A stretch of DNA of 64,000 bases from NCBI GenBank assembly GCA_964473555.1, contig CAYYPL010000001.1, positions 62,001-126,000 on the forward strand. Reading direction: 5' to 3'. The translations under genes and the position numbers were made by a program. The stretch comes from UBA11400 sp964473555. Its GTDB lineage: Bacteria > Bacteroidota > Rhodothermia > Balneolales > HLUCCA01. The notes beneath the pieces were generated by a model, which ran no database searches, had not been told where the DNA came from, and saw only the letters and a list, made by a program, of their open reading frames with translations. Shown here piece by piece: positions 53,997-62,750 of the stretch. Positions within the stretch are counted from its first letter, which is position 1. The number at the start of each line of letters is the position of its first letter.

Positions 53997-55466
53997 ATGG
54001 AATACAAAGATTCGCTCAAGTCTGCCCGTTTTTTCAAGCTGTGGATGGAAAAACCCGGTGAGGCTGTAAAACAACTGGTTAAAGAAGTCCAATCAACTAA
54101 ACTATTCAAACCAGAAATCATCGTGTATGAAAGTGGATCCGTACTGATAAAAGAGTTTGAGTCGAATGCATACATCTATGTGCTTTTGGAAGGTGAGGTA
54201 GATTTATTGAAATGGATTGACGGTGAGGGTCAGGTAAAGGTCACATCTGTGCAGCATGGGAGTCTGTTCGGATTGATGTCATTTTTCTCAGGTCAGCATG
54301 CACTTACTACAGCGGTAGCAGTGACCCATTGTAGTGTGTTCAGGCTCAGAAAAAAAGAGGTCGACCAGTTGCTTGCATCCAGTCATGCCATCGCCGTGAT
54401 GAGCCGACAATTACTGATCTCTAACCTGATGCAACGATACAGGCAAGTGGTCGATTTGAACGTAGAGCTTCATAAACTTAATACCGAAATTGAGTTAGAG
54501 CGCCGTCGCCTGAATGAAGCTCTTGAAAAATTGAAGCATGCCCATGAACGCCTGGTTCACCAGGAGAAAATGGCTACTCTTGGACAACTGGTTGCCGGAA
54601 TTGCCCACGAAATCAATAATCCAGTTGCGGCTCTTGATAACTCGACCGGATACTTGAAGGAGTTGCTACCGATGGTGTTTGATGCCATACGATCGTTGAA
54701 CCTGGATCGTACTGCGATGTTTCTGGATTCAGGATTGTCCTACTCCGGTACAACCATACCTACCCGCGAACAACTAAATGAAGTCAGCATCCAATACCCT
54801 GAATTGAAGCCAACAGATCACAGGCGTTTGTTTCTGCTTGAGGAGAAATCGTATGCATATATCCTTGAACTTTATCAGCACAGACGCTACCACGAAGTGA
54901 CGAGTTATCTGAAAGTAGCTGAAGCAGGTTCTCACCTTCGAAGAATAGCCACAACGTCCAGCAGGATCTCCGGATTAGTAAAGAGTCTGAAGCAATATAG
55001 CAGACAGGACAGAACCGGTGAACGGTCGACCAACCTGGCAGAAGGTATTCAGGATACATTGCTCATTTTAGGAAACAGAATGAAACACCTTGAGGTGGCA
55101 GTGCATGTTCCCAGCGATCTTCCTCCAGTTTATGGCGATCCAGGAGAGTGGAACCAGGTATGGACAAACATCCTGGTGAATTCCTGTGACGTGCTGGGTG
55201 ATACGGGTAGAATCCGAATTACAGCAATTAAAGAGGAGAATGCCATTCGTGTACTGATTGAAGATAGTGGCCCTGGTATTCCTTTAGAAAATCGGGAAAA
55301 GATCTTTCAGCCACATTTCACGACCAGAAACAGCACCGGAAATTTTGGTCTCGGGTTAGGTCTGTTTATCACCCGGGAACTCGTCGGAAAAAATAAAGGA
55401 ACAATTAAGGTCGCTGACTCTGGCATGGGTGGTGCAGCTTTTGAGCTGTGGTTGACATGCATCTGA
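53997..55466 (+). CDS. Histidine kinase with N-terminal cNMP-like domain
   Basis: A 489-residue kinase. Residues 40-140 form a cyclic-nucleotide-binding-like domain (YVLLEGEVDLLKW, HGSLFGLMSFFSGQHALTTAVA), lacking the Arg that contacts cAMP phosphate in CRP. A coiled coil (145-190) follows. The HisKA box has the phospho-histidine His204 in GIAHEINNPVAAL. A 115-residue region without motifs separates it from the ATPase domain with N-box IWTNILVNSCD, G1 DSGPGIPLENREKIFQP and G2 FGLGLGLFIT. It lacks TM segments, so it is cytoplasmic. It is the last gene of the SLC13 unit and may report the transporter's state. Confidence 0.85.
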   Translation: MEYKDSLKSARFFKLWMEKPGEAVKQLVKEVQSTKLFKPEIIVYESGSVLIKEFESNAYIYVLLEGEVDLLKWIDGEGQVKVTSVQHGSLFGLMSFFSGQHALTTAVAVTHCSVFRLRKKEVDQLLASSHAIAVMSRQLLISNLMQRYRQVVDLNVELHKLNTEIELERRRLNEALEKLKHAHERLVHQEKMATLGQLVAGIAHEINNPVAALDNSTGYLKELLPMVFDAIRSLNLDRTAMFLDSGLSYSGTTIPTREQLNEVSIQYPELKPTDHRRLFLLEEKSYAYILELYQHRRYHEVTSYLKVAEAGSHLRRIATTSSRISGLVKSLKQYSRQDRTGERSTNLAEGIQDTLLILGNRMKHLEVAVHVPSDLPPVYGDPGEWNQVWTNILVNSCDVLGDTGRIRITAIKEENAIRVLIEDSGPGIPLENREKIFQPHFTTRNSTGNFGLGLGLFITRELVGKNKGTIKVADSGMGGAAFELWLTCI

Positions 55467-55537
55467 TGTCAATCTTCCTATCTTCTTTTCTCGCCTAGGT
55501 TCTTTTTAACTGTGCTATCATAGATGTAGAAAAATCA

Positions 55538-55565
55538 GGAGGACCTGATGCTCGTCAGATCCTCC
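55538..55565 (-). terminator. Rho-independent terminator of tonB
   Basis: On the - strand GGAGGATCTGA (55565-55555) and TCAGGTCCTCC (55548-55538) pair at 10 of 11 positions with a 6-nt loop, followed by TGATTTTTCT. The T-rich tail identifies it as a terminator for the leftward tonB gene. Confidence 0.75.
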
Positions 55566-55627
55566 GGTTATCAAGACTCTCTTGTGAATAGTTTTTGCCG
55601 TTTATCCAGGAACACGAATGAGTAAAA

Positions 55628-56326
55628 TCAGCTGGATGTATGTTGTGTGGCCTGATTGAGTCTGAATGTAATAGGTAACGTAAAACGTACGCGAACAGGC
55701 ATACCTCTCTGCATTCCAGGGATGAATCTGGCTTTCTTAACCGCTTCAATAGCTGCTTCATCGCAACCACCTCCGATTCCCCTGACAACTACTGGATTGA
55801 GTACATTGCCTTTTTCATCGATTACGAACGATACCATCACTCGTCCTTCAATTCCAGCTAAACGGGCTATTTCGGGGTAAATGATGGACTTCTGGAGTGA
55901 TTCTAGTCCACCGATGAGTTCTGGCATACGCTCTACCACTACAAAAATTTCAGGCTCATCTTCTTCTTCAACGGGTCTCGCAGCTGAAGGTGGGGTAGGT
56001 GGAGGCAGATTGATCGGATCGTCGAAGCGAAGCTCCGTGTCGAGATCCAATATTTCATCCACAATGACCTCTTCGTTTGGAACTTCTACTGGTGCAGATG
56101 GTCTTGGGGGTGGAGGAGGTCGCTGTTCTTGTTCTGTATGGATAATTTCCTCAATTTCCACGATTTCCTGAGCTATGGGAACGTAGAATTCTTCCCGATC
56201 AACCCTGATATCTATTCTGAATAGAGTAATGAAGAGGAGTAGCGTAGTGATCGTGCCAACCTGCAGGTAAAATGTATGATTCCTGTTTACATCGGCTTCT
56301 GGCTTTTTGAGTTTGATGAGGTTCAT
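55628..56326 (-). CDS. tonB: Energy transducer TonB
   Basis: The frame is open to a GTG at 56407, but AGGAGG lies 8 nt before the ATG at 56326 (MNLIKLKKPEA), which fixes the start. A short cytoplasmic segment is followed by a TM helix (VGTITTLLLFITLFRI, about residues 22-38) and a long proline/acidic periplasmic linker (QRPPPPPRPSAPVEVP). The C-terminal TonB domain (about 145-232) has YPEIARLAGIEGRVMVSFVI and GGGCDEAAIEAVKKARFIPG. It transmits inner-membrane energy to outer-membrane receptors such as the one at 5.6-7.9 kb. No ExbB or ExbD gene is present. Confidence 0.92.
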   Translation of the reverse strand: MNLIKLKKPEADVNRNHTFYLQVGTITTLLLFITLFRIDIRVDREEFYVPIAQEIVEIEEIIHTEQEQRPPPPPRPSAPVEVPNEEVIVDEILDLDTELRFDDPINLPPPTPPSAARPVEEEDEPEIFVVVERMPELIGGLESLQKSIIYPEIARLAGIEGRVMVSFVIDEKGNVLNPVVVRGIGGGCDEAAIEAVKKARFIPGMQRGMPVRVRFTLPITFRLNQATQHTSS

Positions 56327-56424
56327 GGATACCTCCTGGATAGTTAAGGGTTCCTGTGCCTTTTTGGCTATGGGTAGGTTACGGTAAAATGTAATGGGTA
56401 TCCTCACACCAATTGACCGAGTAC

Positions 56425-56481
56425 TGACATTTCTTGCTTCGCATCATTCGTTTTGTTTTTTATGCGAGACAATTAATGTCA
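56425..56481. other. Long imperfect hairpin in the tonB-dnaE intergenic region
   Basis: Arms 56425-56444 and 56462-56481 pair at 17 of 20 positions (one G-T) around a 17-nt T-rich loop. It is about 100 nt upstream of the tonB ATG and about 135 nt upstream of dnaE. It could be a leader structure, an operator or a chance pairing. The rest of 56327-56616 holds nothing else I can name. Confidence 0.35.
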
Positions 56482-56616
56482 TAACCTGAGAATCTGTGAT
56501 AATCAATCTCGAATTCAACCCAATTTTTAAGTATGTTTAAAGCTCAGTTTATCATCAGGATTTAAACACTCCTGAATCACAGAAACCAGTATCTATCAGT
56601 AAATAATTTTCCTTTA

Positions 56617-59600
56617 GTGCCTGAATTTTCTCATCTACATTGTCATACACAGTATAGCCTTCTTGACGGGGCTGCAGTAATCGATCGACTTGTCGATAAA
56701 GCCTGTAACTGCGGTATGCCTGCAATTGCCATCACCGACCATGGGAATATGTTTGGTGTCCCCCAGTTCGTTAATGAAGCCCAGAAGAAAGGGGTCAAAC
56801 CCATCATTGGATGTGAGTTTTATGTCACACCAACGGTAATGTCAGATCGAGAGAACAAGCAACGGTTTCACCAGGTTTTATTGGCAAAAAATATGACCGG
56901 ATATAAAAATCTGGTCAAATTGACATCGCTCGGATTTATCGATGGACTTTACTACAAACCAAGGATTGATAAAACAATCCTTAAAGATCACTCAGAAGGG
57001 TTGATAGCGACCACCTGTTGTCTAGCCAGTGAGGTAAACCAGACCATACTCAAAAGTGGTGAACAGGAAGCCAGGAAACTATTTGAATGGTATCTGAATG
57101 TATTTGGTCAGGACTATTACATAGAACTTCAGCGACACGGTCTACATGATCAACAGGTATGTAACGAAGTTCTGGTTCGGTGGGCTAAAGAGTACAATGT
57201 CAAAATGATATGTACAAACGATTCCCACTATGTTGACCGCCAAGACTCCGAAGCTCATGATATACTGCTTGCATTACAAACCAATGCAGACATCAACGAT
57301 AAAAGCCGATTCAGGTTTACCGACGACAACAACGAACTTAGCTCGGAGTTCTATTTAAAAACTCCGGATGAAATGGCTGAGCTGTTCAAAGATCTACCCG
57401 AAGCTCTGGACAACACCAGTGAGATTGTCGACAAAGTGGATACGATAGAGCTCAAATCAGATCTGCTCCTGCCCCATTATGCAGTTCCGCAAGAGTACAG
57501 TGGGATGGATGAGTATCTTCGCTTTCTCACGTATGAGGGTGCCAAACGGAAGTACCCGGGGATTCCACTTGAGGTTGCCGAGCGTATCGAAATGGAATTG
57601 GCTATCATTCAGAAGATGGGTTTTGCCGGTTATTTTCTGATCGTCCAGGGATTCACAACAGAAGCCAGAAACCGCGGCGTTTTCGTAGGACCCGGGCGTG
57701 GTTCTGCGGCCGGATCCGTTGTTGCCTATTGTACTGGAATCATAAACATAGACCCACTTAAATATGGACTACTATTCGAGCGGTTCCTGAATCCCGAACG
57801 CGTTTCTCCTCCCGATATCGATATCGATTTTGATGATGCGGGGCGTCAGACAGTTATTGACTACGTGGTTGAAAAATATGGGCGAAATAACGTTGCTCAG
57901 ATTGTTACCTATGGCACCATGAAAGCTAAAACTGCCATTCGTGATGTCGGTAGGGTCTTGGGAGTACCCCTGGCCGAGGTCAACCGTATTTCCAAACTGT
58001 TTCCGGAAAAACCGGGAGTTGACACCTTTCAGGCAATATTAGACCCCGTCAAAAATCCGGAATCCTTTGAAGAAATTTCAAGGTTATTCGAAGCAGAGGA
58101 TCCCGGGGTCCGGAAGATGATGCAATTTGCCAGAACTCTGGAAGGGTGCGCCAGACAAACTGGTATCCATGCTGCTGGAGTCATTATTGCCCCGGGAACC
58201 GTTCATGATTATGTACCAGTCGCTCTTTCAAAAGAGAAGGATATTGTCACCCAATATGATGGTCCAAGCGCAGAAAACTGTGGTTTGCTGAAAATGGACT
58301 TTTTGGGACTCAGAACATTATCTATCCTAAAAACTGCAATTCAGTATGTAGGTGAAAACCATGGTAAAACATACCATCTGGATGATATCCCACTGGATGA
58401 TGTCAAAACCTATGAATTGTACCAGCGAGGTGAGACTGTTGGTACATTTCAGTTCGAGTCGGATGGGATGAGAAAATATCTAAAAGATCTCAAACCAACA
58501 GTCATGGATGATTTAATTGCGATGAATGCACTATATCGTCCTGGACCTATGCAGTTTATCCCAGAGTACATCGCTTGCAAACATGGCAGAAAAGAAGTCG
58601 AATATCCCCATGAAGACTTGAAGCCCATTCTTGAACCGACCTATGGAATTATGGTCTATCAAGAACAGATCATGCAGGTAGCCCGTGAAATGGGGGGATA
58701 TAGTCTGGGCGAAGCAGACATTTTGCGACGCGCAATGGGGAAAAAGAAAGTCGAAGAGATGGAAAAACAAAAATCCATCTTTATTGAAAGGGCAGTACAT
58801 AAAAAGGGATATGATAAGAACGTAGCAGATAGCGTCTTTGAAAAAATGGCATTCTTTGCCGGATACGGGTTCAATAAATCGCACTCAGCGGCATACAGTG
58901 TGGTGGCCTATCATACTGCCTATTTTAAAGCCAACTATCCAGCTGAGTATATGGCTGCGGTGCTTACACACAACATGGGTGATATAAAGAAAGTATCGCA
59001 GTTTATTGAGGAATGTCAGCACCTGGGAATTCCGGTAGACGCACCAAATATCAACACGGGTAAGGGACAGTTTGTGGCAATTGATGGGCGAATTCAATTC
59101 GGATTGGAGGCGATTAAAGGAGTTGGATCCAATGCAGTTCAAAGTCTGGTTGACACCCGAAAAGAAGGAGGTCCATTTACTTCGTTTATCGATATGGTCT
59201 CCAGGGTTGATCTAAAAACCTGCAATAAAAAAACGATTGAAAGCCTGATTCAGGCTGGTGCATTTGACTCCATACACCCGAACAGACATCAACTGATGGA
59301 GTCACTGGAAGAAGTTGCCACTTACGCGTTGCGAAAACAACAGGAAGCGGCTATGAACCAGATCAGTTTGTTCTCTACAGATACAAAATCGGGTGGAAGT
59401 TTGACAGAACCAAAACTTAAAGAGGTCAAACCTTGGACCAGCATGGAAAGATTGAAGAAAGAGCGTGAGTTCATCGGATTTTTTCTTAGTGGACATCCAT
59501 TAAACAAATACATTGAGGACACCCAGTTGTTCTGTACTCATCATCTGGGGTCTGAAAGCCTTGGCCATGCGGCTGACCGAGCTACAGTGAGTGTGGCTGG

Positions 59601-60093
59601 TATCATCACGGTCGTTCGTCATACAAGAGATAAAAAAGGCAGACCCATCGCCTTTGCAACCATTGAAGACCAACATGGAGCTGCGGAGCTATTGATATTC
59701 TCCGAAGCCTACGATAAGTACATGAACCTGTTGCAACAGGATAATTTGGTTGTGGTTGATGGCTCAGCCGACAATCAAAGTGGACAGCCTAAAGTGATCG
59801 TACGAATGATGGATCGTATTGAAAATTTAAGAGAAAAAAATGCTGGCAAATTTCGAATAAAACTTACGTTAAATTTGGAAGAAGTTGTCGACGAAGATAT
59901 TCAAAAACTCGCCAAAGTGTTCAATCATTACAGAGGTTCTACACCGGTTTCCCTGGAAATTCGGACGGAGACGTTTCGTCCGCTGAAAATGAATATTCGA
60001 AAGTTTGTCGTTGATCCAACCGACCAGCTCGTTAAAGAAGTGCGTGAAATGATCGGTGCTGAAAATGTACGGTTCGAGAAAATATCGGTATGA
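56617..60093 (+). CDS. dnaE: DNA polymerase III alpha subunit
   Basis: A 1158-residue DnaE, normal for the family. The N-terminal PHP domain has HLHCHTQYSLLDG, ITDHGNMFG, IIGCEFYV and CTNDSHYV with metal ligands present. The polymerase catalytic aspartates are in SPPDIDIDFDDAG (given as PDIDIDFDD) with GPGRGSAAGSVVAY, and a third Asp lies further downstream. The fingers and helix-hairpin-helix regions precede the OB fold (VSVAGIITVVRH). It is the replicative chromosomal polymerase. An intact PHP ligand set suggests proofreading may be internal, as known for other DnaEs. The start is GTG, preceded by no clear Shine-Dalgarno. Confidence 0.96.
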   Translation: MPEFSHLHCHTQYSLLDGAAVIDRLVDKACNCGMPAIAITDHGNMFGVPQFVNEAQKKGVKPIIGCEFYVTPTVMSDRENKQRFHQVLLAKNMTGYKNLVKLTSLGFIDGLYYKPRIDKTILKDHSEGLIATTCCLASEVNQTILKSGEQEARKLFEWYLNVFGQDYYIELQRHGLHDQQVCNEVLVRWAKEYNVKMICTNDSHYVDRQDSEAHDILLALQTNADINDKSRFRFTDDNNELSSEFYLKTPDEMAELFKDLPEALDNTSEIVDKVDTIELKSDLLLPHYAVPQEYSGMDEYLRFLTYEGAKRKYPGIPLEVAERIEMELAIIQKMGFAGYFLIVQGFTTEARNRGVFVGPGRGSAAGSVVAYCTGIINIDPLKYGLLFERFLNPERVSPPDIDIDFDDAGRQTVIDYVVEKYGRNNVAQIVTYGTMKAKTAIRDVGRVLGVPLAEVNRISKLFPEKPGVDTFQAILDPVKNPESFEEISRLFEAEDPGVRKMMQFARTLEGCARQTGIHAAGVIIAPGTVHDYVPVALSKEKDIVTQYDGPSAENCGLLKMDFLGLRTLSILKTAIQYVGENHGKTYHLDDIPLDDVKTYELYQRGETVGTFQFESDGMRKYLKDLKPTVMDDLIAMNALYRPGPMQFIPEYIACKHGRKEVEYPHEDLKPILEPTYGIMVYQEQIMQVAREMGGYSLGEADILRRAMGKKKVEEMEKQKSIFIERAVHKKGYDKNVADSVFEKMAFFAGYGFNKSHSAAYSVVAYHTAYFKANYPAEYMAAVLTHNMGDIKKVSQFIEECQHLGIPVDAPNINTGKGQFVAIDGRIQFGLEAIKGVGSNAVQSLVDTRKEGGPFTSFIDMVSRVDLKTCNKKTIESLIQAGAFDSIHPNRHQLMESLEEVATYALRKQQEAAMNQISLFSTDTKSGGSLTEPKLKEVKPWTSMERLKKEREFIGFFLSGHPLNKYIEDTQLFCTHHLGSESLGHAADRATVSVAGIITVVRHTRDKKGRPIAFATIEDQHGAAELLIFSEAYDKYMNLLQQDNLVVVDGSADNQSGQPKVIVRMMDRIENLREKNAGKFRIKLTLNLEEVVDEDIQKLAKVFNHYRGSTPVSLEIRTETFRPLKMNIRKFVVDPTDQLVKEVREMIGAENVRFEKISV

Positions 60094-60204
60094 TTTTCAC
60101 AAAAATAAAACCATCCTCTTCATTGTTTAAACAAGTAAATAGAAATTTCTAAGATTATTCGTACCTTCAGTTATTAAATTATTAACAAATAAATCCAAAT
60201 CATT

Positions 60205-60528
60205 ATGGGAAAAGCTTTAGCAGTAACGGACGCCACCTTTGAATCCGAGGTATTGAAATCTGACAAACCAGTACTTGTTGATTTCTGGGCTGAATGGTGT
60301 GGACCATGCCGTATGATTGCTCCGATTGTTGAGGAGATGGCTGGTGAATATGATGGAAAAGCAAAAATCACGAAACTGGATGTGGATACGAATCCCCAGG
60401 TTTCTATGAAATTTGGAATACGTAGTATACCCACACTGTTGATTTTCAAAAATGGGCAGGTAGTAGACCAAATCATTGGTGCCGTTCCTAAGACACACCT
60501 GAAAAAACAGCTTGATGCACAACTCTGA
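60205..60528 (+). CDS. trxA: Thioredoxin
   Basis: A 107-residue thioredoxin with active site WCGPC (residues 31-35), the cis-proline in SIPTLLIF and the buried Asp of VLVDFWAEW. It is the cytoplasmic disulfide reductant for ribonucleotide reductase and others. It is a single-gene unit, 111 nt after dnaE, followed by a strong terminator. Confidence 0.95.
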   Translation: MGKALAVTDATFESEVLKSDKPVLVDFWAEWCGPCRMIAPIVEEMAGEYDGKAKITKLDVDTNPQVSMKFGIRSIPTLLIFKNGQVVDQIIGAVPKTHLKKQLDAQL

Positions 60529-60546
60529 TTCGTTTTAGTGCTTGCG

Positions 60547-60583
60547 AAAAAAAAGGCATCCTGATATCAGGATGCCTTTTTTT
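60547..60583 (+). terminator. Rho-independent terminator of trxA
   Basis: A perfect 22-nt palindrome (60555-60576, centred on GATATC) is flanked by an A8 run and a T7 run, giving a stem with a T-tract on both strands. It lies 18 nt after the trxA stop. Confidence 0.92.
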
Positions 60584-60651
60584 ATGGATGAATCTGCCCT
60601 TATTATTGATACTAGTGTGTATATTTATGTATTAAACAATCTATTCAGAAC

Positions 60652-61245
60652 GTGTTCCAGGTTAAACATACTTTAATATCCGATGATATCGCTTCGGCTA
60701 GATTTGCCTGTCGTCTGACAAGCTGTATGGGCGCATGCTGTGTGGTAGGCGAGGGGGGGGCACCGGTCGATACGTCAGAAGTCACTGTTTTAAAAAAAGC
60801 CTACAAAGTATTGAAAGAGGATTTATCCGAAGATGCAGTCAAAGAAGTTGAAGTTGGTGGATTAATTAGGGGTATTGACTCCAACAATCTGGAATTAGCC
60901 TGCGTAGGTAGTGCAGCATGTGTGTTTGTTGTTAAAAACGATGTCGGAGCTTCACTGTGTGCAATACAAAAAGCAAAATTTGAAGGTCGATTCGATTGGG
61001 AAAAACCGATATCCTGCCATCTGTTTCCAATAAGAATCATGCCGATTGGGGATATGGATTTTCTAAATTTTGAGTACGTTCCCGAGATATGTTCACCTGG
61101 CAAAGAACATGGAATTGAATCAAATACGTATCTGGCAGAGTATTTACAAAAGCCACTGGTTAGAAAATACGGACAGGAATGGTACGATGAGTTCCTGGCC
61201 GCGTGTAGACATGTGCGTTCACTCATATCAACAACTCCGGATTGA
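60652..61245 (+). CDS. DUF3109 protein (cysteine-rich)
   Basis: A 197-residue protein starting at GTG. The cysteine pattern is CRLTSCMGACC (four Cys in 11 residues), with more in the CVGSAACVF and CHLFPIRI segments and CSPG near residue 145, matching the DUF3109 family of Bacteroidota. The clustered cysteines suggest an iron-sulfur or zinc centre, but no reaction is known. Its last codons overlap the rpoN TTG by 4 nt. Confidence 0.82.
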   Translation: MFQVKHTLISDDIASARFACRLTSCMGACCVVGEGGAPVDTSEVTVLKKAYKVLKEDLSEDAVKEVEVGGLIRGIDSNNLELACVGSAACVFVVKNDVGASLCAIQKAKFEGRFDWEKPISCHLFPIRIMPIGDMDFLNFEYVPEICSPGKEHGIESNTYLAEYLQKPLVRKYGQEWYDEFLAACRHVRSLISTTPD

Positions 61246-61247
61246 AT

Positions 61248-62750
61248 ATGTTACGTCCTGGTTTACAAATAAATCAGAAACAAACGTTACAGCAAAAGCT
61301 GTCGCCACAACAGATACAATACATCAAGCTTTTGCAGCTGCCAACTACAGCCATCGAAATGAGGGTAAAAGAAGAGCTGGAACTCAATCCCACTTTAGAA
61401 GAGTATTCACCCGGTGAATTCGACAACGAATTTGATGAAGATGTGACACAACATCCAGACCTGGACATTGAATCTTCACCCGATACTTCTATCACAGACC
61501 CTGTTGACGACAACACCCACATCGATTGGGATTCAATTCTCCATAACAGAGAATACGAAGGCGCATCCTATCACTCCGAGCCCGATAACTGGAGGGAAAG
61601 CAATGATCCATATTTTGAATCGTTTGTTGAACGCCTGGAACAACAAGTTTCCATGCTCAATCTGAATGAGAAGCAACAATTAATTGCTGAAGAAATTGTG
61701 GGTTCGTTGGATGATGACGGTTATCTCAGAAGAGATTTAACAGCGATAGCGGATAGAGTTGCTTTTGAGGGTGGATTCATGGTTAAACCGGATGAAGTCC
61801 GGGAAATACTCCAAAAAGTCCAGAAATTTGATCCACCTGGAATCGGTGCACGTGACCTGCGTGAATGTCTGTTACTCCAGCTGGAAAGAAAGTCACATAA
61901 ACTGGTCGGTAGAGATGTTGCAATCAGAATAATTCGGGATGAATGGGAGCTATTTGAGAAAAAACATTTCGATAAAGTCACAAAACGCCTGGGTATTAAC
62001 GAGGAGGAGCTTAAACAGGCATATGAATGTATTCTGATGCTCGACCCAAAACCTGGCTTGGATGTAGAGAGTGATACTGGCTCTGATTATATCGTGCCCG
62101 ATTTTGAAGTGTATTTCAAACCAAGCGACGAAAATGATGAAATAGGTGACTTTGTCATTCATTTGAATAGAAAAAATGTCCCCACACTCCGAGTTTCGCC
62201 ATCTTATAAAAAGATGTGGGATGAACTTACCCAGAAGAAGGTAACTTCAGATGCGATTAAAGACACTAAGACGTTTATCAGGTCCAAAATAGAATCAGCC
62301 AAAGCGTTCATGGATGCGTTGGAACAGCGGAAAAATACGCTGATGCTTGTCATGAAAACCATCGTTGCCCTTCAAGAATCGTTCTTCCGAAACGGCACCT
62401 CTTTGCGCCCGATGATCCTTAAAGACATAGCCGACCGCATAGAAATGGATATTTCAACGGTTTCACGAATCGTAAATGGAAAATATGTTCAGACTCCGTT
62501 TGGAGTTTTTGAGCTTAAGTACTTTTTCAATGAACGGGTCGAAACTCAAGACGGATCAGCAGTAGCCAACAGAGATGTGAAAAATATCGTAGATGATTTG
62601 ATTCGTAATGAGGATAAATCAAAGCCACTCAGTGATGATGCGATCACTTCAGAGTTACAAAATCTGGGTTTTCTTGTAGCAAGAAGAACGGTTACCAAGT
62701 ACCGTGAACAACTTAATCATCCCGTTGCAAGACTTCGAAAAGAAGTTTAG
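61248..62750 (+). CDS. rpoN: RNA polymerase sigma-54 factor
   Basis: A TTG at 61242 is possible, but the ATG at 61248 matches the family start (MLRPGLQINQKQTLQQKLSP). Region I is glutamine-rich (QQKLSPQQIQYIKLLQLP), a central acidic linker follows (EFDNEFDEDVTQ), the core-binding domain is at about 120-300, and the C-terminal RpoN box is ARRTVTKYREQL. It directs transcription at GG/GC promoters that need an AAA activator. No such activator gene is in the window. The stop overlaps the convergent membrane gene by 4 nt. Confidence 0.95.
   Translation: MLRPGLQINQKQTLQQKLSPQQIQYIKLLQLPTTAIEMRVKEELELNPTLEEYSPGEFDNEFDEDVTQHPDLDIESSPDTSITDPVDDNTHIDWDSILHNREYEGASYHSEPDNWRESNDPYFESFVERLEQQVSMLNLNEKQQLIAEEIVGSLDDDGYLRRDLTAIADRVAFEGGFMVKPDEVREILQKVQKFDPPGIGARDLRECLLLQLERKSHKLVGRDVAIRIIRDEWELFEKKHFDKVTKRLGINEEELKQAYECILMLDPKPGLDVESDTGSDYIVPDFEVYFKPSDENDEIGDFVIHLNRKNVPTLRVSPSYKKMWDELTQKKVTSDAIKDTKTFIRSKIESAKAFMDALEQRKNTLMLVMKTIVALQESFFRNGTSLRPMILKDIADRIEMDISTVSRIVNGKYVQTPFGVFELKYFFNERVETQDGSAVANRDVKNIVDDLIRNEDKSKPLSDDAITSELQNLGFLVARRTVTKYREQLNHPVARLRKEV

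Noticed and set aside
55881..56171. Serine-rich frame on the + strand opposite tonB
   Set aside because: It is the antisense of the proline- and acid-rich TonB linker, which yields repetitive serine and glycine in the opposite frame. It has no start signal.
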